Shown here piece by piece: positions 20,078 to 30,003 of a stretch of 64,000 nucleotides of DNA (position 1 is the stretch's first letter; each line of letters begins with the position of its first letter). The translations under genes and the position numbers were made by a program. Location of the stretch: the NCBI RefSeq assembly GCF_014191255.1, contig NZ_JACHWH010000001.1, positions 2,108,001-2,172,000 of the forward strand, written 5' to 3'. The notes beneath the pieces are model-generated. The model was not told the DNA's origin and searched no databases. It saw only the letters and a program-made list of their open reading frames with translations. Source of the stretch: Amycolatopsis bartoniae. GTDB lineage: Bacteria > Actinomycetota > Actinomycetes > Mycobacteriales > Pseudonocardiaceae.

Positions 20078-22312
20078 GTGATGCCCGCGACCTCTCTGGC
20101 GGACTGGCTGCGTTCCGCGTCCGACGACGAGCTGGCCGCTCTCCTGCAGGCCAGACGCGACCTGGCCACGCCTCCGCCCTCCGACAGCACCGTCCTCGCC
20201 ACCCGTGCGGGTACGGCCGGTTCCACCGCTCGGGCGATAGAGGACCTCGACACGTTCACCCTCGCGGTGCTCGACGCGCTGCTCGTCGCGGACGCCGACA
20301 CCGAGGCCGTTCCCGTGGCCCGGATCGAGGCGCTGCTCGGCGCCGATCCCGGCCCGGCGCTGCGGCGGTTGCGCGAGCGCGCGGTCGTGTGGGGCGACGA
20401 CGACGCCCTGCGGGTGGTGCCCGTGGTCCGCGAGATCGTCGGGCCGTTCCCGGCCGGGCTCGGCGCTTCGGTGCCGGAACTGGCCGATGTGGACCTCGCC
20501 GACCTGGCGGAGGACGAACGCAGCGTGCTCGCCGCCCTCGCGGCCGGCCCGCCGATCGGGCGAAGCCGCGACGCCCGTACGGAGGTTCCGCTCGACGAGG
20601 CGAAGACGCCCGTCCAACGGCTGCTCGCGCGTGGTCTGCTCCTGCGGCGGGACGCGGAGACCGTCGAGCTGCCCCGCGAGGTCGCTCTGGCGTTGCGCGG
20701 CGGGCATTCGTGCTCGCCCGGCGCGTTGCACGAGCCCGAGCTGCCGACGAACCCGCACCAGCAGTCCACAGTGGACGAGGTGGCGGCCGGTGAGGCCGCG
20801 GAGTTCCTGCGGCACATGGAATCCCTGCTCAACGCCTGGTCCGAGCAGCCGCCGCCGGTGCTCAAGTCCGGCGGGCTCGGCGTTCGCGAGCTACGCAAGG
20901 CGGCGCGTGAGCTGGAGGTCGACGACGCGCGGGTGACGCTGCTCGCCGAGCTGGCCGTCGGCGCCGGGCTCGTCGCCGACAGTGGCAGCGCGGCACCTGA
21001 ATGGGTACCGACGACGCTCACCGATTCGTGGCTCGCGTCCGCTCCCGCGCAGCGGTGGCTCATCCTCGCCCAGGCATGGCTGGAGCTGCCGCGGCTGCCC
21101 GGCCTCGCCGGTCAGCGCGACGCCAGGGACAAGGCGATGGCGCCGCTGTCGGACGACCTGCGGCGCCCGTTGGCGCCGGTCACGCGGCGGCGGGTGTTGC
21201 AGGCGCTGGCGGAACTGCCGTCGGGCGCGGGGGTGAAGAGCGCCGAGGAGCTGGTCGCGGTGCTGGCGTGGCGCGCGCCCCGGCGGGGCGGGCGGCTGCG
21301 GGACGAGACGGTGCGCTGGACCATGGCGGAGGCGGCGACGCTGGGGGTGATCGCGCTCGGTGCGCTGACCACGGCGACGGCCGCACTGCTGGACGACGAC
21401 CGGGCGGCCGCGCTGTCCGCGATGGACCGCGCGATGCCCGAGCCGGTCGCTCAAGTGCTGGTACAGGCCGACCTCACGGTCGTCGCGCCGGGGCCGCTGG
21501 AGCCCGAGCTGGCGGCGGAGATCAAGACGGTCGCGGACGTCGAGTCGGCCGGGCACGCCACGGTGTACCGGATCACGGAGCAGACCGTGCGGCGGGCGCT
21601 CGACGCGGGCAAGACGGCGGACGAGCTGCACGCGCTGTTCCGCGAGCGGTCCGCGACGCCGGTGCCGCAGTCGCTGACCTACCTGATCGACGACGTGGCG
21701 CGGCGGCACGGCCGGTTGCGCGGCGGTGCGGCGGCGGCGTTCCTGCGGTGCGACGACGAGGTGCTGATCGCCGAGGTGCTCGGCAACCCGGTCGCGGAGG
21801 AGTACGAGCTGCGCCGCATCGCGCCGACGGTGCTGGTCAGCCCGGTCCCGCTGGCGGAGCTGCTGGACGGCCTGCGGGCGGCGGGTTTCGCGCCGGCGGC
21901 GGAGGGGCCGGACGGGCGGGTGCTGGACCTGCGGCCGAGCGGGCGGCGGATCCCGCCGCGCAACCGCAACGCGCGGCGCGTGCTGCCGGAGCCGGGCGGG
22001 GTGAGCCCGGAGCAGGTGGCGCAGGTGATCGCACACCTGAGGGCGGGCGACCGGGCGGCCACCAGGCGGCGCGGAGCGGAGGTGCGGCTCCCCGGTGGAG
22101 GCGGCGGCTCGGACACCTCGGCGACGATGGCGTTGCTGGCGCGCGCAACCCGCGAGCGGCGCGAGGTGTGGATCGGTTTCGTGGACTCCCACGGAACGGC
22201 GAGCCAGCGGATCGTGACCCCGGCACACGTCGGCGGCGGGATCCTGCACAGCACCGATGACGAGCGGTATCCGTTGCACCGCATCACTTCCGCCGCGCTG
22301 GTGGAGGATTGA
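20078..22312 (+). CDS. Rv0862c-like protein with helicase-C-terminal-type and WYL-like regions
   Basis: 745 residues including the GTG start; ATG at 20081 is equally possible. It has a leucine/alanine-rich helical N-terminus (LADWLRSASDDELAALLQARRDL), a middle region with VLVQADLTVVAPGPLEPELAAEIKTVADVES, typical of the conserved domain shared with XPB/Ssl2-associated proteins, and a C-terminal WYL-like segment (REVWIGFVDSHGTASQRIVTPAHVGGG). There is no Walker A, so it is not itself a helicase. In mycobacteria its homologue adjoins XPB (Rv0861c); here XPB is 18 kb away. A role with XPB in DNA repair is inferred. Confidence 0.8.
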   Translation: MMPATSLADWLRSASDDELAALLQARRDLATPPPSDSTVLATRAGTAGSTARAIEDLDTFTLAVLDALLVADADTEAVPVARIEALLGADPGPALRRLRERAVVWGDDDALRVVPVVREIVGPFPAGLGASVPELADVDLADLAEDERSVLAALAAGPPIGRSRDARTEVPLDEAKTPVQRLLARGLLLRRDAETVELPREVALALRGGHSCSPGALHEPELPTNPHQQSTVDEVAAGEAAEFLRHMESLLNAWSEQPPPVLKSGGLGVRELRKAARELEVDDARVTLLAELAVGAGLVADSGSAAPEWVPTTLTDSWLASAPAQRWLILAQAWLELPRLPGLAGQRDARDKAMAPLSDDLRRPLAPVTRRRVLQALAELPSGAGVKSAEELVAVLAWRAPRRGGRLRDETVRWTMAEAATLGVIALGALTTATAALLDDDRAAALSAMDRAMPEPVAQVLVQADLTVVAPGPLEPELAAEIKTVADVESAGHATVYRITEQTVRRALDAGKTADELHALFRERSATPVPQSLTYLIDDVARRHGRLRGGAAAAFLRCDDEVLIAEVLGNPVAEEYELRRIAPTVLVSPVPLAELLDGLRAAGFAPAAEGPDGRVLDLRPSGRRIPPRNRNARRVLPEPGGVSPEQVAQVIAHLRAGDRAATRRRGAEVRLPGGGGGSDTSATMALLARATRERREVWIGFVDSHGTASQRIVTPAHVGGGILHSTDDERYPLHRITSAALVED

Positions 22313-22432
22313 CGGGGGGCCGGAAAGCGCTTTCTGGAGGTTTCGCGGACCGGGAAGATCGGACTCGACGGCCGCCGGGGTCAGCCTGGCTGCGGGGCCC
22401 GGACGCGCGGTAACGAGCGGAGTCCGCGGGGC

Positions 22433-23692
22433 TCAGAGTGAGCGGAGTCCTTCGAGGACGCGGGCCATGAACTCGCGCGACGAGCGGTCCCCGAAGGACA
22501 GGCCCGGCTGGTGCAGTACCACCAGTTCGAGGTTGTCCATGTCGCTGACCAGCACCTTCACCACGTTCAGGGGCAGGTACAGGAACGCGGCGATCTCCGC
22601 GATCGAGCGGGGTTCCACGCACAGGTCGCAGATCCGGCGGTGCTGCACGGAGGTCGCGCCCTGGTGGCGGAGGCCGCGGTCGCTCGTGGAGACCAGAGTT
22701 TCCAGCGCCAGTTCGTAGTCGGGACGGGTGCGGCCCCTGGTGTGCGCGTACGGGCGCATCATCGTGCGGGGGCGGACGGCCGTCGGGGCCGCGCCGACGC
22801 CCACGGGTACCGGGGTCCATTCGGGTTCGCCCGGCCATTCGCGTTCCGGTTCCGGCTGCCACGGCCCGGCGGCGCCGTTTTCGGCCGGCCAGTCGTGCTC
22901 GGCCTCGGTCGGCCACGCGTTTTCCTCGGGCTCGGCGGGCCAGGCGCCTTCGGGGCTGCGCTCACCCGGCCAGGCCTCGACTCCCTGCGGCTCCACCGGC
23001 TGGGCCACGCGGCGCCGACGACGGGGTTGCGCCGGCAGGACCGCCGGGGCACCCGACTCGGCGGGCGAGAACGCGCCATGCCGCCGACCCGCAGGCTCGT
23101 CCAACTCCGCCGCGGGGAACTCGGCCTGCACCGGCAGCGCATGCTCACCGGGCGGAAAGCCGCGGCGACGACGCACGTAAGCAGGCTCATCCGAAACCGG
23201 AACCTCACCCTGCACCGGCAGCGCGTGCTCACCGGACCCGGCGGCCGGGAACTCGGCCTGCACCGGCAACGCGTGCTCGCCCGACGGACGCCCTCGGCGC
23301 CGACGTACGTAAGCGGGCTCCACTGGCAACCCGGGCGAAACCTCCCGGCGTCGCTGGCGGCCGGGCTCCGGCACGGCGTGCTCACCGCCGCCGTACTCCT
23401 CCGGCGGCGGAACCTCCCGGCGCCGCCGGCGGCCCGGCACCGGCGCGACCGCCTCGCGGCCCTCCGGGGGCACCGCCGGGATCAGGGTCGTCGCCTGGTC
23501 CGCGTCCACCTGCGCCTGCGGCGGACGGGCCCGCCGCGACCGGCTCTTCGCCTGCACCGAACGCACCCGCATCAGTACCGTCGCCCTGTCCAGGGTGAAC
23601 CTGGCGGGCGAGTCGAGCTCCTCGCGGTCGACACCCTGGTGCAGGGCGTCCCACGCGTCGGAACCTTCGGGGGGTTTCGGGAGGTCTTTCAT
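22433..23692 (-). CDS. DUF742 (CvnC-like) protein with long repetitive N-terminal extension
   Basis: 419 residues. Only the last 115 or so form the DUF742 domain (VRPRTMMRPYAHTRGRTRPDYELALETLV ... RRICDLCVEPRSIAEIAAFLYLPLNVVKVLVSDM). The first 300 are low-complexity: RRRRREV motifs, three GEHALPVQ units (residues 138-193), two EPAYVRRRRG units (125-134 and 169-178), then a Trp-rich series of WPxE units (about 240-292). Usual DUF742 proteins are 120-250 residues. It starts two bases after the stop of the roadblock gene and belongs to the same unit. No GTPase gene follows, unlike a complete conservon. Confidence 0.82.
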   Translation of the reverse strand: MKDLPKPPEGSDAWDALHQGVDREELDSPARFTLDRATVLMRVRSVQAKSRSRRARPPQAQVDADQATTLIPAVPPEGREAVAPVPGRRRRREVPPPEEYGGGEHAVPEPGRQRRREVSPGLPVEPAYVRRRRGRPSGEHALPVQAEFPAAGSGEHALPVQGEVPVSDEPAYVRRRRGFPPGEHALPVQAEFPAAELDEPAGRRHGAFSPAESGAPAVLPAQPRRRRRVAQPVEPQGVEAWPGERSPEGAWPAEPEENAWPTEAEHDWPAENGAAGPWQPEPEREWPGEPEWTPVPVGVGAAPTAVRPRTMMRPYAHTRGRTRPDYELALETLVSTSDRGLRHQGATSVQHRRICDLCVEPRSIAEIAAFLYLPLNVVKVLVSDMDNLELVVLHQPGLSFGDRSSREFMARVLEGLRSL

Positions 23693-23694
23693 CG

Positions 23695-24117
23695 CTACCC
23701 GCGCACACCACCCTGGAGCTGCATCCGCAGCTCGGGCGTCATCTGCTGCCCGACCCGGTCGACCAGCAGCGTCATCTCGTACGCGACCGTGCCGATGTCG
23801 CAGTTCGGCGAGGCGAGCACGGCCAGGCTGGACCCGTCGCTGATGGACATCAGGAACAGGTACCCGCGCTCCATCTCGACCACCGTCTGGTTGACGTTGC
23901 CCGCCTCGAAGCACCGTGCGGCACCGAAAGTGAGACTGACGAGACCGGAGGCGACGGCGGACAGCTGGTCGGCTCTGTCCTTCGGCAGACCGTCCGAAGC
24001 GGACAGCAGCAACCCGTCCGCCGAGACGACGACAGCGTGCGCCGCGCCGGGGACTCTGCGCACGAAGTCCGTGATCAGCCAGCCGAAGCTGCCGGTCTGA
24101 AAAGCCGGGGCGCTCAC
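23695..24117 (-). CDS. Roadblock/LC7 (CvnB-like) protein, second set
   Basis: 140 residues. Roadblock fold: [49 protein letters not shown] is the typical first half, and [38 protein letters not shown] the second. About 70% of residues look identical to the CvnB protein encoded at 25633-26091, so it arose by duplication. Such proteins regulate small GTPases, here perhaps the CvnD protein encoded at 24259-24867. GTG start with GGAGG upstream. The 141 bases before it, after the GTPase stop, hold no gene. Confidence 0.9.
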   Translation of the reverse strand: MSAPAFQTGSFGWLITDFVRRVPGAAHAVVVSADGLLLSASDGLPKDRADQLSAVASGLVSLTFGAARCFEAGNVNQTVVEMERGYLFLMSISDGSSLAVLASPNCDIGTVAYEMTLLVDRVGQQMTPELRMQLQGGVRG

Positions 24118-24258
24118 TGCTACCTCCTCGCCGTCCCCTCCAGGTCACGAATGAATCCCTGCCAGGGTATTCCCCCCGGGCCCCTTGTCGACCCGTGAGG
24201 ACGGGTGGTTCCCATCTTCACCCCAACGGCCGTACCCGGAACGTGACCGGGCAAACAC

Positions 24259-24867
24259 TCAGCCGGGCTGGAGCGCGCTGTCCCTCGCGATCGCGTGCTC
24301 GACCACCGAGATCAGAACCTGCTTCGCCGACTCGCGCTCCCGCGCGTCGCACACGATGATCGGCACGTGGTCGCCGATCGTGAGCGCGTGCCGGACGTCC
24401 TCGATCTGGTGGTGCAGCAGCCGGTCGAAGCAGTTGATCGCCACGACGTAGGGCAGGTTCCGGTTCTCGAAGAAGTCGATCGACGGGAACGCGTCGGCCA
24501 GCCGCCGCGTGTCGACCAGCACGACGGCGCCGATCGCGCCCAGCGCCAGGTCGTCCCACATGAACCAGAACCGGTGCTGCCCCGGCGTGCCGAACACGTA
24601 CAGGACCAGGTCGGAGTCCAGCGACAGCCGGCCGAAGTCCATCGCGACGGTGGTGGTGACCTTGTTCGGGGTCGCCGACACGTCGTCGACCGAGAGGCTC
24701 GCCTCCGTCATCTGCGCCTCGGTGGTGAGCGGGTCGATCTCGGACACCGCACCGACCAGGGTGGTCTTGCCCGCGCCGAAGCCGCCGGCCACCACGATCT
24801 TGGCCGACTGCGTCGGCCCGTTGGCCGCCGACGTGTTCGCGTCGGAGTCAAATTCTCCGAAGCCCAC
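24259..24867 (-). CDS. Conservon small GTPase (CvnD)
   Basis: 202 residues. Ras-like fold with P-loop GGFGAGKTT (residues about 28-36), G3-like FGTPGQHRFW, and the G4 position reading INCFDR in place of NKxD, as is usual for this actinobacterial/MglA-like family. It would switch between GTP and GDP forms at the membrane, with the roadblock protein as regulator. The GTG start lies inside the end of the DUF742 gene (20-base overlap), so it is the fourth gene of the conservon operon. Confidence 0.92.
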   Translation of the reverse strand: MGFGEFDSDANTSAANGPTQSAKIVVAGGFGAGKTTLVGAVSEIDPLTTEAQMTEASLSVDDVSATPNKVTTTVAMDFGRLSLDSDLVLYVFGTPGQHRFWFMWDDLALGAIGAVVLVDTRRLADAFPSIDFFENRNLPYVVAINCFDRLLHHQIEDVRHALTIGDHVPIIVCDARERESAKQVLISVVEHAIARDSALQPG

Positions 24868-25609
24868 TGAGCACCCTCTCCATGAATTCGATACTGGGAC
24901 GATCGCCGACCGCGGCGGTCGCGGTGTGCACCAGGACGAGACCGAGTCCGGCCACGTCGCCGATGAGGACCCGTACGACGCCGAGCGGCAATCGTAGGTA
25001 GGCGGCCACCTCGGCCACCGACCGAGTGTCCAGGCACAGCCCGCAGATGGACCGGTGCTCGGGAACCCGGACCCGGTCGAGTGAACGGCCGCGCTCGCTG
25101 GTGGACACCAGGGCCTCGATGGCGAGGTCGTAGGTCGGCCTGGTCCGGCCACCGGTCCGGAAGTACGGCCGGACCAGGCCGGACGTCTCGGACGGGGTGG
25201 CCGCCGGGCCGGGGGGCACCGCCGGCATCGACGGCAGGCTGGGGTGGCTGGACGGGCCGGGGTAGCTCGCCGGCCCCGGGCCGGGGGCGACGGGCGGGTA
25301 GGCACTGAACTCCCCGCTCGGCGGCCCGCCGTCGGGCCTGCCGCCGAACAGTTCCGCACCAGGACCGGACAGCAGCCGGTCGCCGAAGTCCGTCATCCTT
25401 GGATCACCACCGTAGCCGGGGTACGAGGGCGGGCCGCCGGGGTCGTCCTCCCCGGCACCCGTCCGGCGCTGCTGCCAGGCTCGGTCCACCCGGGCCCGGA
25501 ACCGCGTCCAGTCGTCATCGGGCGCGCTCCGTGGTTCCTCGGGGTCCGAGCCGGAGTCCATTCTGCCCATCCGGTTCCCGTCCAAGTCCGTCGATCGACC
25601 CGCGTCCAC
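24848..25609 (-). CDS. Conservon DUF742 protein (CvnC)
   Basis: 253 residues. An N-terminal Pro/Gly/Ser-rich segment (about 1-135) is followed by the DUF742 domain (LVRPYFRTGGRTRPTYDLAIEALVST ... RSICGLCLDTRSVAEVAAYLRLPLGVVRVLIGDV), which has a winged-helix character and two Cys in ICGLCLD. The exact start is uncertain because the N-terminus is disordered; several in-frame starts exist. It overlaps cvnD by 20 bases and lies 23 bases after cvnB. Confidence 0.88.
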   Translation of the reverse strand: MDAGRSTDLDGNRMGRMDSGSDPEEPRSAPDDDWTRFRARVDRAWQQRRTGAGEDDPGGPPSYPGYGGDPRMTDFGDRLLSGPGAELFGGRPDGGPPSGEFSAYPPVAPGPGPASYPGPSSHPSLPSMPAVPPGPAATPSETSGLVRPYFRTGGRTRPTYDLAIEALVSTSERGRSLDRVRVPEHRSICGLCLDTRSVAEVAAYLRLPLGVVRVLIGDVAGLGLVLVHTATAAVGDRPSIEFMERVLSGLRRI

Positions 25610-25632
25610 TGCCGTTCCTCAATGCCCGCGCG

Positions 25633-26091
25633 TCACCCGCGCACGGCGCCCTGCAGCTGTGCCCGCAGTTCCGGCGTCAGCTGCTGTCCCACCCGGTCGA
25701 CCAGGAGGGTCATTTCATACACCACCAGCCCGATGTCGCTGTCCGGGGAGCCCAGCACCGCCAGGCAAGAACCGTCCGACACCGACATCAGGAAGAGGAA
25801 GCCGTTGGCCATCTCGACCACGGTCTGCGCGACCGGGCCGCCCTCGAACACCTTCGCCGCGCCGCGGGCGAGGCTGGTCAGCCCGGAGGCGACCGCCGCC
25901 AGCTGGTCGGCCCTGTCCTTGGGCAGGCCGCGCGAAGCGGCCAGCATGAGCCCGTCCGCGGAAACCACCACGGCGTGCGCGGCCCCGGGCACGCGGTGCA
26001 CGAAGTCCGTGATGAGCCAGGCGAAACCGTTAGGCCCGCTCTGCGGCTTGGCGCCTCCCGGTTGCAGCGAACCCGCGCGTGTCACTGTCAC
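25633..26091 (-). CDS. Conservon roadblock/LC7 protein (CvnB)
   Basis: 152 residues with the same roadblock core as the second-set protein ([49 protein letters not shown]) and a 15-residue N-terminal extension. The GTG start overlaps the sensor gene stop by 4 bases (GTGA). By analogy with Streptomyces conservons it binds the sensor and the GTPase. Confidence 0.92.
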   Translation of the reverse strand: MTVTRAGSLQPGGAKPQSGPNGFAWLITDFVHRVPGAAHAVVVSADGLMLAASRGLPKDRADQLAAVASGLTSLARGAAKVFEGGPVAQTVVEMANGFLFLMSVSDGSCLAVLGSPDSDIGLVVYEMTLLVDRVGQQLTPELRAQLQGAVRG

Positions 26092-28946
26092 TCCTCACTG
26101 CCGTACTGGGGCGGGGTTGCGTCCCCGCCGGTCACCGAAACGCTCTCGCCGGGCCGCTCCCGGAGGGCGTGCCGGCCAGACCGGTAACCCTGCTGGAAGC
26201 TCACCATACGGTCCCGTGCGGCGGTGGCGGAGCGCGTGATCGCGCTCGCGCCGGGCCTGCCGGACGTGGTGTCGGTGAAGGCGGCACCGCTCGGTTCACT
26301 CCCGGTCACCGAGCCTGGCATCAGGTACGCGTTGGGCACCCGCTTGGGCAGCCCCGCGGTGGTCACTTCCTCACCCTTGGGCTCCAGCAGCGACTGCGCG
26401 CGCTGCCAGCCCTCGTCGGCCGCGCTGCGCCAGTCGTGCTCGGGTTCGGCCGCCACTTCGGCCGGAGCCGGTTCCTGCGCGGCCGGCTCCTCGAGATTCC
26501 CCGTCATCGGCTGCTCGGACGCCTCCTCCCCGCGGGTGTCCTGGTTCTCTTCGCCTTCCTGCGTGAACCACCGGGACACCACGGACTGGTAGATCGGCAG
26601 CCGCTTGGTCGGCACGTCGTCTTCGAGCACGCCGCTCTGCTGGGTGGGCGGGTCGGCGGGCGCCGGTGGCTCGGGTTCGGCCACCGGGACGTACTGCGGC
26701 TGCCGCTTCGGCAGCTCCAGCGGAGTGAACCTGTTGCCGTTGACGCGGTTGGCGGGCGCCGGGCCCGCCGTGCCGCCCCGGCTCATGAACGCCGCGCTGG
26801 ACGAGCCCGCGACGAGGTCGTCGAGGCTGATCGGCTGCGCGAGCGGGGTGAGCCCGGCGGAGGTCTGCTCGGTGGGCGCCGACTCCGGGCGCGGGCGCTG
26901 CGCGGGCACCGACGGGATGTCCGGCAGCGACGTCTCCAGCTGCGACGGCGGCGGGGCCGGCGCTTCGGCGACGATCGGGCCGAGCAGCTCGGGAGGCACC
27001 ACGACGCGGGCGATGACGCCGCCCTCGATGTCCTCGTTCTCCCGCACCCGGACCTCGATGCCGTGCCGCTGCGCCAGCCGCGCCACCACGTAGAGGCCCA
27101 TTCGGCGGGTCACCGACACGTCCAGGTCCGGCGGGTCGGCCAGGCGCTGGTTCGCCTCGTTGATCTGCTCGTCCGACATCCCGACACCGCGGTCGGTGAT
27201 CTGGATGGCGAGCGCCTTGCGCCGCGTGACGACCGCCCGCACGCTCACCTTCGTCTCCGGCTCGGAGAAGTAGGTCGCGTTGTCGAGCAGCTCGGCGAGC
27301 AGGTGCACGAGGTCGTGCACGCTCAGCCCGCGCACCGCGACCTCGGGGATGATGCCGACCTCGACGCGGGCGTACTGCTCGATCTCGGACACGGCGGCGC
27401 CGATGACGTCGGCGGCCGGCACCGGCTTGGGCACCGACTTCGCCAGGCCCGCGCCGGAGAGCACCAGGAGGCTTTCACCGTTGCGGCGCAACCGGGTGGC
27501 GAGGTGGTCGAGCTCGAACAGGCTCGCGAGGTGGTCCGGGTCCTGCTCGTCGGCCTCCAGCCGGTCGATCACCCCGAGCTGGCGTTCCACCAGCCGCTGC
27601 GAACGCCGGGACAGGTTCACGAAGATGCCGTTGACGTTCTCACGCAACAGCGCCTGCTCGGCGGCCATCTTGACGGCCTGCTCGTGCACCTCGTCGAACG
27701 AGCGGGCGAGCTCGCCGATCTCCTCGCGGGTGGTGATGGGCACCGGTTCGACGGCCTTCGCCGCCGCCGCCATCGGTTCCGGGTCCTCGAGGATCCGGGT
27801 CACCGTCTGCGGCAGCTTGCTGTAGGCGATCTCCAGCGCGCTGGTCCGCAGGACGCGGATCGGCTTGAGCATCACGCGGGCGACGAGGAAGGTCAGCAGC
27901 AGCGCGGCGGCCAGTGCGGCGAGCACGATCGCGATGTCCCGCCACGCGGCCGCGTTCGCGGAGCTGGCGAGCGAAGCGGACTGGGCGCGGAAATCGTTCA
28001 GCAGATCGGTTTCCAGCGTCCGCATCTTGTTCAGCGTCGCGGTGCTGTCCGTCGCGAGCGTGTTCCGGTCGATGCCCGGCGGCGCGTCCGCGGCGGCCCT
28101 GGTGAGGGCGACCGAGGCGAGCTGCTGCCTGCCGTCGACGTCGGGACCGCTGACCACGTCGTTGAACAGCTGCAGCTGCGCGGGCGTCGCGTCGGCGCGG
28201 AACAGCGCCAGCGACGCGTCCGCGCTCGCCTGCGCCGCTCTGGTCTGGTCCAGTAGGACCGTGTTGAACCCGTTGCGCAGCACGGCCATTTCGAGCGCGG
28301 CGTCCTGGCGCGCGGAGGACTCCTTGGCCTCGCTGATCGCCTGGACCGTGTTGCCCTGCCGCAGCAGGTCGCGGTCGTTCACCGTCGCGGTGACCTCGCG
28401 GCCCAGCTGCACGAGCGAGTCGAGGATCGAGGTGTAGGTCTCGAACGCGGCCTGCTCGGAGTAGGGCGGCGTGTTCACCGTCGTACGCAGCGCGGGCAGC
28501 GTGTCCAGCCGCTGCAACCCTTGGTCGTAGCGCTGGCGGCTGTTCGCGTCGTCGATCTCGACGTTCGACGCCTCGTCGCGCAGGTCCGACACCGTGGAGT
28601 CGACCTGGCGGATCTGGGCGTTGAGCGCGGTCTGCAGGTCGACGTCACCGGGGGTGACGATCTTCGCGACCGCGAGCATCCGCTCCGCCTGCAGCTGGTG
28701 CACGACCTCGGTCAGCTTTCCGGCCAGCTCCACCTGGGCAGTGGTCTGGTCCAGCAGGTTCGCCTGCTGCAGTTCGTCGTAGGCGCGCAGACCACCCAGC
28801 GCGAGCGCGGTCACCGTCGGAATCGCGAGGACCAGCGCCAGCTTGGAGCGCAGTTTCCAGTTCCGAAGGCTCAGGCGTGACCCGCTCTGGCGCGCAGTCT
28901 GCTGCGCAGGAGTCCCGGTTACGACCGGGGCGTCTTCTTTTGGCAC
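26088..28946 (-). CDS. Conservon sensor ATPase (CvnA) with nitrate/nitrite-sensing domain
   Basis: About 952 residues from the GTG at 28946, chosen because membrane segment 1 ([18 protein letters not shown]) then begins near residue 34; the start codon is not certain. An extracellular NIT-type helical domain (about 60-315) is followed by membrane segment 2, HAMP, a dimerisation region ([43 protein letters not shown]), and a HATPase with ELLDNA and DRGVGM. The usual His-kinase H-box is not evident. A disordered tail of about 250 residues ends with two short motifs shared with the paralogue encoded at 34906-37374. It is first gene of the cvnABCD operon. Confidence 0.9.
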   Translation of the reverse strand: MPKEDAPVVTGTPAQQTARQSGSRLSLRNWKLRSKLALVLAIPTVTALALGGLRAYDELQQANLLDQTTAQVELAGKLTEVVHQLQAERMLAVAKIVTPGDVDLQTALNAQIRQVDSTVSDLRDEASNVEIDDANSRQRYDQGLQRLDTLPALRTTVNTPPYSEQAAFETYTSILDSLVQLGREVTATVNDRDLLRQGNTVQAISEAKESSARQDAALEMAVLRNGFNTVLLDQTRAAQASADASLALFRADATPAQLQLFNDVVSGPDVDGRQQLASVALTRAAADAPPGIDRNTLATDSTATLNKMRTLETDLLNDFRAQSASLASSANAAAWRDIAIVLAALAAALLLTFLVARVMLKPIRVLRTSALEIAYSKLPQTVTRILEDPEPMAAAAKAVEPVPITTREEIGELARSFDEVHEQAVKMAAEQALLRENVNGIFVNLSRRSQRLVERQLGVIDRLEADEQDPDHLASLFELDHLATRLRRNGESLLVLSGAGLAKSVPKPVPAADVIGAAVSEIEQYARVEVGIIPEVAVRGLSVHDLVHLLAELLDNATYFSEPETKVSVRAVVTRRKALAIQITDRGVGMSDEQINEANQRLADPPDLDVSVTRRMGLYVVARLAQRHGIEVRVRENEDIEGGVIARVVVPPELLGPIVAEAPAPPPSQLETSLPDIPSVPAQRPRPESAPTEQTSAGLTPLAQPISLDDLVAGSSSAAFMSRGGTAGPAPANRVNGNRFTPLELPKRQPQYVPVAEPEPPAPADPPTQQSGVLEDDVPTKRLPIYQSVVSRWFTQEGEENQDTRGEEASEQPMTGNLEEPAAQEPAPAEVAAEPEHDWRSAADEGWQRAQSLLEPKGEEVTTAGLPKRVPNAYLMPGSVTGSEPSGAAFTDTTSGRPGASAITRSATAARDRMVSFQQGYRSGRHALRERPGESVSVTGGDATPPQYGSEE

Positions 28947-29086
28947 CGCTGTACCACCGTCAATTCCCGCCAGCTGTGGGCCCGTAGCTCTAGTGCAGGT
29001 GCAGAGGGTAGCGGTAAGCGGATGAAGATGTAACCCTTCCTGAGCAAAGGCAAACAAGCACATCTCGGCGAGCGGCGCTGACCTGA

Positions 29087-29106
29087 TACAACTTCCCCGA
29101 GTTGTA
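29087..29106. promoter_or_regulatory. Palindrome in conservon/ABC divergent promoter region
   Basis: TACAACT-6-AGTTGTA is a perfect 7-bp inverted repeat in the 265-base gap between the conservon sensor and the ABC ATPase. It could be an operator for either direction or a small hairpin. The rest of the gap is AT-richer than the genes, as expected for promoters. Confidence 0.4.
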
Positions 29107-29211
29107 CGGGGTTAAACCACTCTCCGTATACGTACCAGTACTTAATTCCCGAATCGGGTGATCTACCTCACCGGTGCGGCCAGGTACCCCAGAACACGAG
29201 GAGACAGTCCA

Positions 29212-30003
29212 GTGCCCACGATGCTCGAGGTTCGCGGTCTCAGTCACCGCTACGACGGGCGTGAGGCCCACCTGGCGGTGAACGACCTGTCGTTCACCGT
29301 CGAAGCCGGCGAGCTGGCCTGCATCGTCGGCCCGTCCGGCTGCGGCAAGTCCACCCTGCTGCGTTGCATCGCGGGCCTCGTCAAGGCGTCCGAGGGCACC
29401 GTGCGGCTGCACGGCGACGAGGTCGTGGGCGTGCCCGCGGACCTCGCCGTGGTGTTCCAGGACTACAGCCGCTCGCTGTTCCCGTGGCTCAGCGTCGCGG
29501 GGAACGTCGAATTTCCCTTGAAGTCAACGAAGATTGCCCGTGATGACAGGCGCCGCCGGGTCGAGGAGGCGCTGGAGTGGGTCGGGCTCTCCGGGGCCCG
29601 CCGCAAGTACCCGTGGCAGCTGTCCGGCGGAATGCAGCAGCGGGTTTCCATCGCACGGGCGCTCGCGAGCCGCCCCGCGCTGCTCCTGATGGACGAGCCG
29701 TTCGCCTCCGTCGACGCGCAGACCCGCTTCGAGCTGGAGGACCTGACGCGCCGCGTGCAGCGCGAGCACGGCAGCACCGTGCTGCTGGTGACCCACGACA
29801 TCGACGAGAGCGTGTACCTCGGGGACCGCGTGCTCGTCCTGTCGAAGTCCCCCGCGTCGATCGTCGCCGACCTGCCCGTCTCGCTGCCCGCCGAGCGGGA
29901 CCAGATCACCACCCGTGAGTCCGGCGAGTTCGTGAAGCTGCGCGGTGAGGTCGCGCGGCTGCTGCAGAACCCGCGGGAGCTCGCGCACGAAAGGAACGCG
30001 TAA
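29212..30003 (+). CDS. ABC transporter ATPase (SsuB/TauB/NrtD type)
   Basis: 263 residues. Walker A GPSGCGKST, Q-loop VFQDYSRSLFPWLSV, signature LSGGMQQRVSIARAL, Walker B LLLMDEPFASVD, switch His VTHDIDES. The group typically serves nitrate, sulfonate, taurine or thiamine-precursor importers. The GTG at 29212 has GAGGAGA 8 bases upstream. It abuts the ThDP enzyme gene (stop and next ATG adjacent). The matching permeases and binding protein are on the opposite strand, convergent, at 31651-34232. Confidence 0.9.
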   Translation: MPTMLEVRGLSHRYDGREAHLAVNDLSFTVEAGELACIVGPSGCGKSTLLRCIAGLVKASEGTVRLHGDEVVGVPADLAVVFQDYSRSLFPWLSVAGNVEFPLKSTKIARDDRRRRVEEALEWVGLSGARRKYPWQLSGGMQQRVSIARALASRPALLLMDEPFASVDAQTRFELEDLTRRVQREHGSTVLLVTHDIDESVYLGDRVLVLSKSPASIVADLPVSLPAERDQITTRESGEFVKLRGEVARLLQNPRELAHERNA

